Origin: an uncultured Bacilli bacterium
Lineage (GTDB): Bacteria; Bacillota_I; Bacilli_A; RF39; UBA660
Length of the DNA: 9,919 nucleotides
Assembly: GCA_910577075.1 (NCBI GenBank)
Contig: CAJTKV010000056.1
Span: 1 to 9,919, forward strand
Reading direction: 5' to 3'
Under the pieces are notes generated by a model. That model did not search any database. It saw only the letters and a list, made by a program, of their open reading frames with translations, and was not told the origin of the DNA. This document shows, piece by piece, positions 1-6,875 of the stretch. Each line of letters begins with the position of its first letter. Position 1 is the stretch's first letter. The translations under genes and the position numbers were made by a program.

Positions 1-24
1 TGTGAATAATACTTAATTTACTCT

Positions 25-50
25 TTTGTTGCACTTGACTTTTTAATTTA
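25..50. repeat. Terminal inverted repeat, probable end of an IS30-like element lying to the left
   Basis: This 26-bp stretch, read on the minus strand, matches positions 9868-9893 on the plus strand at 22 of 26 positions, including an uninterrupted 12-bp core (AAGTGCAACAAA). The similarity covers the core and the inward flank and stops on the outward side. That is what two IS ends pointing their tips into the window would give. From memory, the core resembles ends of Gram-positive IS30-family elements; this was not checked against a database. In plus-strand frame 1 the first bases read Cys-Glu-stop (TAA at 7-9), which could be the last codons of a transposase, but three codons prove nothing. 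Confidence 0.5.
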
Positions 51-68
51 GAAATATTTTTAGGCATT

Positions 69-237
69 AAAAAAGCCTAAGAGAAGTTGGCGTGATAAAA
101 GCCCGCTCGCACGAGGTGGGCATCACATGATCTGTTTTAGGATCCCTACGTCAATGACAAGGTCTTCAACACCACAAATCAATTAGATTCCCAATAATCA
201 CAAATAGTCGGTTTTATAATTTAAACCTCTCTTAGGT
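69..237 (-). ncRNA. ssrS: Structured non-coding RNA, candidate 6S RNA
   Basis: No open reading frame explains this stretch, but it folds well on the minus strand. Its ends (224-236 with 76-88) form a 13-bp closing stem with one G-U pair. A six-residue U-tract (74-69) follows directly, as in an intrinsic terminator. Inside are an apical arm closed by seven pairs (174-180 with 129-135) and a 3'-side hairpin (122-126 with 92-96, then 118-121 with 101-104). The 5' side of the central bubble is about 43 nt and A/U-rich. An extended -10 promoter lies 7 nt before the predicted start. Closing stem, large central bubble with a hairpin on its 3' strand, apical arm and 169-nt length together fit 6S RNA, the RNA that binds the housekeeping RNA polymerase. 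The apical arm is shorter than usual, so the 6S identity is less certain than the presence of an RNA gene. The symbol is tentative. Confidence 0.5.
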
Positions 238-243
238 ACCATT

Positions 244-273
244 AATATATCATACTAACTTATCAAAAGTAAA
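244..273 (-). promoter_or_regulatory. Promoter of the structured RNA
   Basis: On the minus strand, TTTACT (268-273) is followed after 18 nt by TATATT (244-249), with TG at the extended -10 position (TGA at 250-252). A start 7 nt downstream falls at about 237, exactly where the RNA's closing stem begins. Confidence 0.6.
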
Positions 274-294
274 TAGAAACTTTTAAAATTGACG

Positions 295-1095
295 CTAAAA
301 GCGATCAAGAAAGGAAACCCTTTCGTCTCCATCATAATATTCAAGGAGTGTTGCTATATTGACATTTTCACTGGATTTAAAGATATTCTTATCGACATCT
401 TCATAATTTTCTTTTAACTTTTTAATTAATTCTTTCATCTCTCTTCTCTTGCTATCGGTCTTTTTCTTCGTTACTTTACAGGCACAGTCGATAAAGTCAA
501 GTTCGTTAAATTTAACCCATTTACCTATATCATATTCATTTACTAGGTATAGAGGACGAATAAGAGTCATGTTTTCATAGTGATCACTGTGAAGTTTGGG
601 AAGCATTGAACCATACTGTCCAGCATATAACATATTTAACATAATAGTTTCAATAACGTCATTAAAATGATGCCCCAAAGCTATTTTATTACATCCTAGT
701 TCTTGGGCTTTGTTATATAGATATCCCCTTCTCTTGCGAGCACATACGTAGCAAGGATTTTTTTCAGATGTAATACTAGAAAAAATATCGGTATCAAATA
801 TTACTAAGGGTATATCAAGAATTTTGGCATTTTCTTTGATTTTATTGAGATTTTTTTCATTATAGCCAGGATTCATGCAGATATATGTTAGATTGAATTT
901 GATTTTATAATGACGAGATATCTCTCTTAGTACACAAGCTAGTAAAAAGGAATCTTTTCCCCCACTTATGCAAACGGCAATATTATCTCCCTCATCGATC
1001 AATTTATATTCATCGATAGCTTTAATCGTCTTTTTCCAAATCGTCTTTTTATAGGTCTTAACTATACTTTTATTTATTTCCTTTAAATCCTTCAT
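295..1095 (-). CDS. ttcA: TtcA-like tRNA 2-thiocytidine synthetase (PP-loop ATPase)
   Basis: This 266-residue protein belongs to the adenylating PP-loop family. The ATP-binding PP-loop SGGKDS is at residues 44-49. A CxxC pair (C115, C118) and a third cysteine (C204 or C206, in a CAC motif) match the three cysteines that hold the iron-sulfur cluster in TtcA. GHHFND at 141-146 is also typical of the family. TtcA activates C32 of certain tRNAs with ATP and inserts sulfur to give 2-thiocytidine in the cytoplasm. The ATG start has GGAAGTG upstream and a strong extended -10 box giving a leader of about 12 nt. No terminator hairpin follows, so transcripts may run into the structured RNA. The TtcA/TtuA/TilS superfamily is certain; the exact tRNA target is inferred from the cysteine pattern. 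Confidence 0.85.
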   Translation of the reverse strand: MKDLKEINKSIVKTYKKTIWKKTIKAIDEYKLIDEGDNIAVCISGGKDSFLLACVLREISRHYKIKFNLTYICMNPGYNEKNLNKIKENAKILDIPLVIFDTDIFSSITSEKNPCYVCARKRRGYLYNKAQELGCNKIALGHHFNDVIETIMLNMLYAGQYGSMLPKLHSDHYENMTLIRPLYLVNEYDIGKWVKFNELDFIDCACKVTKKKTDSKRREMKELIKKLKENYEDVDKNIFKSSENVNIATLLEYYDGDERVSFLDRF

Positions 1096-1113
1096 CTTTT
1101 CACTTCCATGAGT

Positions 1114-1122
1114 ATTATAGCA
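1114..1122 (-). promoter_or_regulatory. Extended -10 promoter of the ttcA-like gene
   Basis: TGC-TATAAT lies on the minus strand (TATAAT at 1114-1119). No good -35 is visible at 16-18 nt, which is usual for extended -10 promoters. It sits immediately after the terminator of the preceding gene, and the predicted start near 1107 leaves a 12-nt leader. Confidence 0.6.
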
Positions 1123-1123
1123 T

Positions 1124-1152
1124 AAAAAAAGCCCTATTCATGAGCTTTTTTT
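1124..1152 (-). terminator. Intrinsic terminator overlapping the stop codon of 1134-2192
   Basis: On the minus strand an A-tract plus GCUC pairs with GGGC plus a U-tract around a 7-nt loop. The four-pair core is at 1142-1145 with 1131-1134, and seven A-U pairs extend it. The TAG stop (1134-1136) lies inside the hairpin. The symmetrical A/U tracts could also act on the other strand. Confidence 0.75.
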
Positions 1153-2192
1153 AGTTGTTGTATCTCTTGATCGTATATTTCTGCAACTTTCAGTGTCAAA
1201 TCGTTATCACTTACTGGTGAGATTAACTCAATTATTTCACATGTCGTATCATATGCTTCATCATGCGTAACATCAATTAGGGAAATCTCCGTTATAATAT
1301 TATCTATCTTTTCGATTAAGGTTTTAACTTCATTGTTAGGACAAGATTCAAAATCTATTTGCATGTTTATTTTAGCTTTATATGATCCATCTTTGTTAGT
1401 TACTAAAGCAATATTAGTTCCGCGTTCAATTATATAACGCATTTGATCATCTTTATTGGTTTTGAAGATGATTTGGAAATGACGATTATCTTTTGTAGTT
1501 ACTTCTTCAATGAATACCCAGTTGCCATAATTATCTACGCCTTCTTTATTTCCACTTTCAAAGGCCATTAATTCCGCTATCTCATGTCCGTTTTCTATAA
1601 GTTTCACAATCTTAGCTGTGGATAAAATCTCGGCTTCATGAGCAGGTACGCCCATATTGGTTAATTCTTTGATGAGGGTTTGTGTATCTGAACTTTGCTC
1701 TTTAATCTGTTGTTTTTCAAAGATCACTTTTACTAATTGATAAAAAGAGCCACTCATCTTTGCGTATTTATCAATATTGGTTAGGATAAATGTGCGTTCT
1801 ATTGCAGGTAAACCTTTAGTTTCATCGATGAACATATTACCTATCTTGAAAGGACGATATATGCCTTCATCGAGCATAATTAAGTATTTTAGTATCGTCT
1901 CTAAAGCATAATTGTAAGGAATTTCTTTACTACTATATTTAGTTACAAATTCTTGCCATTCAGATGATAGTTCTTCTTTTACGACCTTTGTTCCTTTTTC
2001 AATGCGAATAGGCATACGATAATTGGCGATTTCCTGAGAATGTGTAGCATCTTTATCTTCTTCTTTATATATTTCGTCCATAGCCGCTTCTAATTCCTCA
2101 GTGCTTAAAGTATTTTGTTCGAATTTCTTTTGGTTGTCTTTAAATAAATTCTTTATAACTGGTATTTCCATAGAATCTTTATTTGTTGGCAT
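1134..2192 (-). CDS. Uncharacterised protein, first member of a three-gene paralogue-like cluster (352 aa)
   Basis: I do not recognise a named family. The protein is soluble: no signal peptide or membrane segment is visible. Residues 1-75 are charged and specific to this copy. From W79 it shows features shared with the two upstream genes: an E-W-x-x-[FY]-[VI] motif, a helix ending ETILKYL about 20 residues later, a helical stretch starting SFYQLVK (about 148), and then a region likely to be beta strand (about 215-285, NYGNWVFIEEVTT onward). The C-terminus is acidic and helical. The ATG start has AAGAGG seven nucleotides upstream. The gene has its own promoter and terminator, so it is probably transcribed alone. 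The C-terminal helices could mediate protein contacts, but no catalytic motif can be seen. The function is unknown. Confidence 0.8.
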   Translation of the reverse strand: MPTNKDSMEIPVIKNLFKDNQKKFEQNTLSTEELEAAMDEIYKEEDKDATHSQEIANYRMPIRIEKGTKVVKEELSSEWQEFVTKYSSKEIPYNYALETILKYLIMLDEGIYRPFKIGNMFIDETKGLPAIERTFILTNIDKYAKMSGSFYQLVKVIFEKQQIKEQSSDTQTLIKELTNMGVPAHEAEILSTAKIVKLIENGHEIAELMAFESGNKEGVDNYGNWVFIEEVTTKDNRHFQIIFKTNKDDQMRYIIERGTNIALVTNKDGSYKAKINMQIDFESCPNNEVKTLIEKIDNIITEISLIDVTHDEAYDTTCEIIELISPVSDNDLTLKVAEIYDQEIQQLKKAHE

Positions 2193-2219
2193 ATTAAAAC
2201 CTCTTTTCTTAATTTTTAT

Positions 2220-2248
2220 ATATTAGCATAAAGGCATAAAAAAGGCAA
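2220..2248 (-). promoter_or_regulatory. Promoter of 1134-2192
   Basis: On the minus strand TTGCCT (2243-2248) is separated by 17 nt from TAATAT (2220-2225), which is preceded by TGC (extended -10). The -35 overlaps the 3' arm and U-tract of the upstream gene's terminator. The predicted start near 2213 gives a leader of about 20 nt. Confidence 0.55.
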
Positions 2249-2265
2249 TAATTAATAATTATTGC
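2238..2265 (-). terminator. Intrinsic terminator of 2268-3197
   Basis: A perfect 9-bp stem with a 3-nt loop (2245-2265), mostly A-U, is followed on the minus strand by C and six U (2243-2238). It begins three bases after the TAG stop. Low GC makes it weak, but the U-tract position is right. Confidence 0.7.
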
Positions 2266-2267
2266 TT

Positions 2268-3197
2268 CTATTTCTTTTGTAATTTTACGGATTCGGCCAT
2301 TTCTTTATACATGATTGCTTTTATCGTTGTCGTATTACTTTGTTCATTGATTGACAAGCTAAGATCATAAATCTCTTTTAGTACTGAAAGAATAATATGA
2401 TTATTACTTAAATACTGACCAATATTATCACGCTCATGAAGTTCATCAATCGTCATTGGCTCATCCACATAAGAAATTATTGGCTCTTCTTCTACTTTTG
2501 ATACATGTGTTCCTTTTTCATTAGTAATATATCCCCAATTTTTTTGACGCATTTTATTAATGTGACTTGCCATGGGATCTTGAATTAGTAAACGAAGATA
2601 TTTAGATTCGGAGGTAATAATATAAAATACATATTGACTATCTATTTTTTGACCAACTACGGGATGTTTATCTGGGGTTACACCTTTGATAAAGCCGTTT
2701 TCAAAGGCGAGACCTTTAATTCCTTTATAACTAGCTAAATCCAAATTAACGGTCTTGACTTGGAATAATTCTAGACCCTCTTCTATTTCATCTAAAGCAT
2801 TTACGGCATGCAATTTACTGGCAAAGATTTCATCAATTATGCCTTCTTTTTTCTCTTCCCTAGCAATTTCTTTTAAGGCTTCATAGAATTCGTCACCATT
2901 TTTGGCAAAAAAGGCGATTGTCTTAGCAGCTACTAAAGCATGATCAAAAGGCCCTGTTCGACGCATAAATAGCTCAGCAACACTTTGGGGACTAAGATGC
3001 GAAGATAATTGAGCAATATAATTGAAAACTTCATTCATTGGATGTTCATTGGTTCCTAAGTCTTCGTAGTAATTATCGACATACTTATCCCATAATTCCA
3101 CTTTTTGTTCTTGTATGTATTTGTTACTCATTTGTTTAAATTTATCAATTGTCTTTCTTCTCTGTTTTTGCATTGTCGTTATTAAATCTTTTTCCAT
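2268..3197 (-). CDS. Uncharacterised protein, second member of the paralogue-like cluster (309 aa)
   Basis: The family is not recognised. The longest frame begins at a GTG (3207-3209), but that codon is part of the ribosome binding site AAGGTG. The ATG at 3195-3197 sits nine nucleotides after that site and is the better start. Shared features with its neighbours include L-W-D-K-Y-V around W36, a helix NEVFNYIAQL about 20 residues later, an FYEALKEIA helix (about 103), a KLHAVNALDEI segment (about 130), a likely beta-rich section (about 160-230, with LAFENGF and YVFYIIT), and helical ends. The N-terminal 25 residues are strongly basic. No membrane segments or catalytic motifs are visible. It has its own extended -10 box and terminator. 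Its position between two similar-looking genes suggests origin by tandem duplication followed by strong divergence. Confidence 0.8.
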   Translation of the reverse strand: MEKDLITTMQKQRRKTIDKFKQMSNKYIQEQKVELWDKYVDNYYEDLGTNEHPMNEVFNYIAQLSSHLSPQSVAELFMRRTGPFDHALVAAKTIAFFAKNGDEFYEALKEIAREEKKEGIIDEIFASKLHAVNALDEIEEGLELFQVKTVNLDLASYKGIKGLAFENGFIKGVTPDKHPVVGQKIDSQYVFYIITSESKYLRLLIQDPMASHINKMRQKNWGYITNEKGTHVSKVEEEPIISYVDEPMTIDELHERDNIGQYLSNNHIILSVLKEIYDLSLSINEQSNTTTIKAIMYKEMAESVKLQKK

Positions 3198-3220
3198 AGT
3201 TATTTTCACCTTCTTTTTTT

Positions 3221-3229
3221 AATTTATCA
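3221..3229 (-). promoter_or_regulatory. Extended -10 box of 2268-3197
   Basis: TGA-TAAATT on the minus strand (TAAATT at 3221-3226) with TTATG context. No clear -35 is visible. The leader would be about 17 nt and holds AAGAAGGTG. Confidence 0.45.
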
Positions 3230-3250
3230 TAAATGAGATTAAAAAGAAAG

Positions 3251-3271
3251 AAAAAAACACGAAACGTGTTT
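3251..3271 (-). terminator. Intrinsic terminator overlapping the stop codon of 3270-4226
   Basis: AAACACG and CGTGTTT (3265-3271 with 3255-3261) form a perfect 7-bp stem with a UUU loop on the minus strand. The stem runs directly into a U-tract (3257-3251). The TAA stop (3270-3272) overlaps the start of the stem. Confidence 0.85.
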
Positions 3272-4226
3272 ATTTTGTCGGATTTTTGGAAGTTTTATCA
3301 GAACTTAATAATTCATTAAAAATAGTTGCGCATAAAATATTGTTTTTTTCGTCAATAGTATCACTTAGTTTAATAGCCTCTTGCGTTATCTCACGACCTA
3401 CGTCAGGATCCATTTCAGCAAGTCTGTTGCATAGTTTTTGATATAAAGCGACTTTTTGATTTATGTCAAAAAAATTGGCGTTTACGGATAAAGAATTATT
3501 TCCATCAGCAATTTTTTCTCCTTGGGGATTAGTCATTAGATTTTTTTCAGATAACATACCATTTGGAGTTAGCTTAGCACGGCGATTGATCAAACGAGTA
3601 TAGGAATTATCCGCATTATCAATATATAAAACATCAAAATCTTCACCAATTTGTCTATAAGTTAGCAATTCGTTTTTTTCTGATATTCCACAGTAAATAT
3701 CATTTGTCCATAGCATAGCAGGAATTATTTCCCCATTAAAATCAATATTTATAAAAGATGCGTTATTGATAAAACGCGCATTATTGTAATCTATTCCAAG
3801 ATTCATAATGTCATTTATAGCTCTTATTTGACTAATTTTATAAGTTATTTTTTTATCCTCTTCCTTTGTTATATCAAGAAATGATTCATAGAAGCCTTGA
3901 AGAAATTGAACATTTTCCGGAAAAGGTGCGAATCTAGTAATGACATCGGCGATATCCTTAGTATACGCGCTTTTATAGGGGTATTCTTGGTAAAACTCAG
4001 ATGCGACATCTCTGCCACTTGTATTATTTCTAAATTTTAAGAGATATTTTACTATTGTTTGGCATTTGCTTAAAAAATCTAAACTATCTTGCTCGCCCAA
4101 TACTCCCCATTTTTCTATATAATTCTTCCATTCAAATTCTAAATGGGAAGGAATAACTTCTTCCCCTTGCCACATTAGATGACGGAATTGTTCTCCTAAT
4201 TCTCGATTATTCTTTATTTCAGTCAT
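3270..4226 (-). CDS. Uncharacterised protein, third member of the paralogue-like cluster (318 aa)
   Basis: The family is not recognised. The shared architecture is clear here too: F-E-W-K-N-Y-I around W33, then QTIVKYLLKF about 30 residues later (compare ETILKYLIML in the 1134-2192 product), a helical stretch QFLQGFYESFLDI (about 107-119), SQIRAINDIMNLG (about 131), a likely beta-rich centre (about 150-215) with INIDFNG and DFDVLYID, and a helical C-terminus with QKVALYQKL and NILCATIFNELL. There are no transmembrane segments or signal peptide, and no enzyme motif is evident. The ATG start has AGAGGTG at good spacing. A near-consensus promoter immediately upstream overlaps the end of the methyltransferase gene, so this gene is independently transcribed and opens the cluster of three. 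Confidence 0.8.
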   Translation of the reverse strand: MTEIKNNRELGEQFRHLMWQGEEVIPSHLEFEWKNYIEKWGVLGEQDSLDFLSKCQTIVKYLLKFRNNTSGRDVASEFYQEYPYKSAYTKDIADVITRFAPFPENVQFLQGFYESFLDITKEEDKKITYKISQIRAINDIMNLGIDYNNARFINNASFINIDFNGEIIPAMLWTNDIYCGISEKNELLTYRQIGEDFDVLYIDNADNSYTRLINRRAKLTPNGMLSEKNLMTNPQGEKIADGNNSLSVNANFFDINQKVALYQKLCNRLAEMDPDVGREITQEAIKLSDTIDEKNNILCATIFNELLSSDKTSKNPTK

Positions 4227-4244
4227 AATTACACCTCTTTTCTT

Positions 4245-4273
4245 ATTATACCTAGATATTATGTGTTTTTCAA
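4245..4273 (-). promoter_or_regulatory. Near-consensus promoter of 3270-4226
   Basis: TTGAAA (4268-4273), a 17-nt spacer and TATAAT (4245-4250) on the minus strand. The -35 overlaps the TGA stop of the methyltransferase gene. It is the only promoter seen here without an extended -10 TG, and its better -35 fits that. The leader is about 12 nt. Confidence 0.75.
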
Positions 4274-5028
4274 TGTTTGATTTTACGCGCTTTTATAAAG
4301 AGGAAGAATGGTTTATCTAACTGGTTTTTATAATCTGGTCTTTTTTCTATAACTTCTTTTGTCGGTGTTGGTTCAAGAATATCTTCTATTTGGAAATTAC
4401 ATCCTTGCAAAGTATTAATAATGTAGTTAAAATTACGATGATACTTTACAACTTTACAGTTGTTCCAATCGACAATTCTTTTTCCATTAATATTATAATC
4501 GGATACTAAATAGTATCTTTTATCGGCAAGAGTTATATTATCAGAGTTGTGACATGCATCATTTAAAATAGTTCCTGTTCCGATTGGGTGCTCTTGAGAG
4601 AATATCAGAAGACCATCATCCTTTAATAACTTATAGATATCTTGTAGAAGTTTTTCAAAATCCTCTACATAGTGAAAAGCAAGGGAACTGACAATTATAT
4701 CAAACTTGTCATGAATTGTAGATATATCTTCCATTGCCAAAACCTGGAATTTACAATTAGTGCTCTTATGTTTGATCTTAGCGATATCAATCATATGGCT
4801 AGATATATCCGTACCTAAGATATATTTGGCACCTTTTTCACTGAAATATGCACAGGAATCGCCATACCCACATCCTAGTTCTAATATTCTTTTTCCATTT
4901 AAATCGGGAAGCATACTTCTGATTGTCGGAATTTCAATTAGATCATTGGCACTTAGGTGCTTTTTTTCTTCGCGCATTTGATCATATAAAGTATAGAAGG
5001 TTTCGTCATCATATATATTTTGTCTCAT
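4270..5028 (-). CDS. Class I SAM-dependent methyltransferase
   Basis: A Rossmann-fold methyltransferase of the small-molecule (UbiE/BioC-like) type. Motif I LELGCGYG is at residues 49-56, the acidic residue that binds the SAM ribose is D74 in ILGTD, and the segment around 110-145 (FDIIVSSLAFHYVEDF, then LLKDDGLLIFSQEHP) is typical of motifs IV to VI. The C-terminal third should set substrate choice and is not recognisable, so the substrate is unknown. An ATG lies at 5032-5034, but it is only two or three bases from AAGGAG. The ATG at 5026-5028 has eight bases of spacing and is preferred (252 aa). The stop is TGA, the only one among these genes. No promoter is visible in the 38-bp gap after the HerA-like gene, which implies joint transcription. 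No terminator hairpin follows. Confidence 0.85.
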   Translation of the reverse strand: MRQNIYDDETFYTLYDQMREEKKHLSANDLIEIPTIRSMLPDLNGKRILELGCGYGDSCAYFSEKGAKYILGTDISSHMIDIAKIKHKSTNCKFQVLAMEDISTIHDKFDIIVSSLAFHYVEDFEKLLQDIYKLLKDDGLLIFSQEHPIGTGTILNDACHNSDNITLADKRYYLVSDYNINGKRIVDWNNCKVVKYHRNFNYIINTLQGCNFQIEDILEPTPTKEVIEKRPDYKNQLDKPFFLFIKARKIKH

Positions 5029-5045
5029 AAACATTTCTCCTTAAG

Positions 5046-5068
5046 AAAAAAATACCCAACGGTATTTT
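5046..5068 (-). terminator. Weak terminator or attenuator between the HerA-like and methyltransferase genes
   Basis: On the minus strand AAAAUACC pairs with GGUAUUUU around a GUUG loop, and the U-tract continues to 5046. The TAA stop (5067-5069) overlaps the stem. Only two G-C pairs hold it, and the next gene lacks its own promoter, so partial read-through is likely. Confidence 0.65.
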
Positions 5069-6821
5069 AAGCTTTCCATCTTTCAACGACGTTACAGTTA
5101 GAAGAATATGGTGCAGGATTTGGCATATCCATTTTGACGATAACGGGTATCTTAAAGGCATTACCGAATGCTACCATAGTACCACTTTGTAAACTCGTTA
5201 ATTTTTCAATGATATCACCAGAGATATTTGGCAACATCTTATTGATATATTCAAGGTCACGTGGGTGTGTCATTTTCAAGATGCAGAAATTACTCATCTG
5301 AGCAATAACGGTTTCTGATATTTCGACTGGTCTTTGACTTACTAAATCAAGCATAACACCATATTTACGACCTTCTTTAGCAATACGTTCAAATATATTA
5401 TATCCTAGTAAGAAGTGATCATTATCCGAAACAACGTATCTATGAGCCTCTTCGATGAATAAATGGAATGGAATAGCGGCTCTTTCCTTGCGACTCTTAG
5501 CAAAGTCGAAAATCATCTTTGAGAATATCTTAACCATCGTCTTGGCAAGATTATCATCGACATCTTCAAGATTGATATTGACGATTTGACTGCGTTTATT
5601 ATTGTGAACGATTAAAGATGATATATAGTTTTCTAGGGTTATATAATTTGGGATATCAAAGAATTTACGGTTAGATGAATTATTAAGCGAATGTAATCTA
5701 ACTTGTAGAATAACGGCATTATCTTGCATGATGCGATTATTTAAGAAACCATCGCCAATTAAGGTGAATGACAAGGCTCTTTCTAAATCATCAAGAGTAT
5801 AGAAGGCATCTTTTGGAACATCCATATGAGTTTCTAATTCGTCATCTATATATTTAAGCAAGTATTCGTTTAAAAGGACGGATTCGCCAAATTCACCATT
5901 GCGGTCTATGCCGAAACATTCAGAAAATTTACGAGTATATCCAATACCTTGAATGTCTGTATCGACGTTAAATTCTGGCGTTGAACAATCGGCAATTATG
6001 GTAAATATGTCATTTTTCTTACCGGCAGCATTTTGATTAGAAAACAAGACGGACATAATAGCTTTAGCTATTAAATGATTCTTAAGTTTGCGCGTATCAT
6101 TGTCATCACGAGAAAATAATTTGGCTAATTTTAGCATTCTCTCGACAATTGTATATTGATGGTGATTATCAGCCTGTAAAAGTAAGCAAACATCATCAAT
6201 AGTCAATAAAAATACAGGAATTTTAAGTAAGACATCAGTATCATCTACGGGATTTGATGTAATAAATTTATATTGATAGTTTGGATTGAATTGATTTAAC
6301 ACTTTGAATGCTGTTTTATATTCGCCATAAGCATCAAAGATAAATAAATTGGCATTAAAGGATAAGAAGTTCTTATTTAAGAAAATATTTTGTATAATTC
6401 TAGCAACAGAACATGATTTACCTGATCCAGTATTGCCGAATATTGATAAATGGTTGGAAAATAAATCATTTATATCTACATAGACATCCTTGCCGTTATA
6501 GATAGCTGATTTTCCCAAGTACATATTGCCCTTTTGATTTGAACCTAATATGATATTTAACTCTTCATCATTGATAACGCGCACTTGACTATCTAAAGTT
6601 GGCTTTTTTATAGTACCAGCAATAAAGCGACCATCAAGAAATTGGCCCATCAAATCGATATGGGCTGTTGTTTCGTCGACTTTTTTTACTTCTCCTAATA
6701 GTTTTTGTTCTGCTGTTTCAAAGATAACGTGCAAGTTCATTAAGTTAGGAACTATCATGTTTTCTTTATGTATTTCAACTATTGCTGTGATATCGTCAAT
6801 ATTTTTAATTTTTCCAAACAC
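5067..6821 (-). CDS. HerA/DUF87-type ATPase (hexameric DNA translocase family)
   Basis: A HerA-FtsK superfamily ATPase. Residues 1-80 fit the N-terminal HAS-barrel. Walker A GNTGSGKS is at 129-136, Walker B with the following sensor (HLFIEEAH) at 453-460, and the segment KEGRKYG...SQRP (about 482-498) is the HerA hallmark. An arginine in HPRD near 521 is a candidate arginine finger. HerA proteins form hexameric rings that pump DNA, in archaea with the nuclease NurA and in some bacterial defence systems with SIR2 or other nucleases. No NurA-like or SIR2-like gene is recognisable in this window. Length (584 aa) fits HerA. A TTG at 6828-6830 opens the longest frame but abuts the AGAGG site; the GTG at 6819-6821, nine bases further, is the better start. 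A TGCTATAAT promoter is upstream. Family is secure; role (repair, segregation or defence) is open. Confidence 0.87.
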   Translation of the reverse strand: MFGKIKNIDDITAIVEIHKENMIVPNLMNLHVIFETAEQKLLGEVKKVDETTAHIDLMGQFLDGRFIAGTIKKPTLDSQVRVINDEELNIILGSNQKGNMYLGKSAIYNGKDVYVDINDLFSNHLSIFGNTGSGKSCSVARIIQNIFLNKNFLSFNANLFIFDAYGEYKTAFKVLNQFNPNYQYKFITSNPVDDTDVLLKIPVFLLTIDDVCLLLQADNHHQYTIVERMLKLAKLFSRDDNDTRKLKNHLIAKAIMSVLFSNQNAAGKKNDIFTIIADCSTPEFNVDTDIQGIGYTRKFSECFGIDRNGEFGESVLLNEYLLKYIDDELETHMDVPKDAFYTLDDLERALSFTLIGDGFLNNRIMQDNAVILQVRLHSLNNSSNRKFFDIPNYITLENYISSLIVHNNKRSQIVNINLEDVDDNLAKTMVKIFSKMIFDFAKSRKERAAIPFHLFIEEAHRYVVSDNDHFLLGYNIFERIAKEGRKYGVMLDLVSQRPVEISETVIAQMSNFCILKMTHPRDLEYINKMLPNISGDIIEKLTSLQSGTMVAFGNAFKIPVIVKMDMPNPAPYSSNCNVVERWKA

Positions 6822-6845
6822 TTTAACCAACCTCTATTCTTCTAA

Positions 6846-6875
6846 ATTATAGCATATTTTAGTCGTATTAAACAA
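6846..6875 (-). promoter_or_regulatory. Extended -10 promoter of the HerA-like gene
   Basis: TGC-TATAAT on the minus strand (TATAAT at 6846-6851), with a poor -35 (TTGTTT, 6870-6875) at 18 nt. The -35 overlaps the last codon and stop of the phosphorylase gene. The predicted start near 6839 gives an 18-nt leader. Confidence 0.65.

Noticed and set aside
60..237. The same structured RNA read on the plus strand
   Set aside because: The fold is nearly symmetrical, but on the plus strand no U-tract follows the closing stem and the upstream promoter match is poorer. The minus strand has both.
4760..4981. Plus-strand open frame of 73 codons inside the methyltransferase gene
   Set aside because: It is antisense to a clearly conserved SAM-binding domain, has no ribosome binding site and shows no family features.
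4270..6821. A HerA-based anti-phage defence operon
   Set aside because: No NurA, SIR2 or other nuclease partner is recognisable nearby, and the phosphorylase and methyltransferase neighbours do not support a defence island. It is kept only as an open question.
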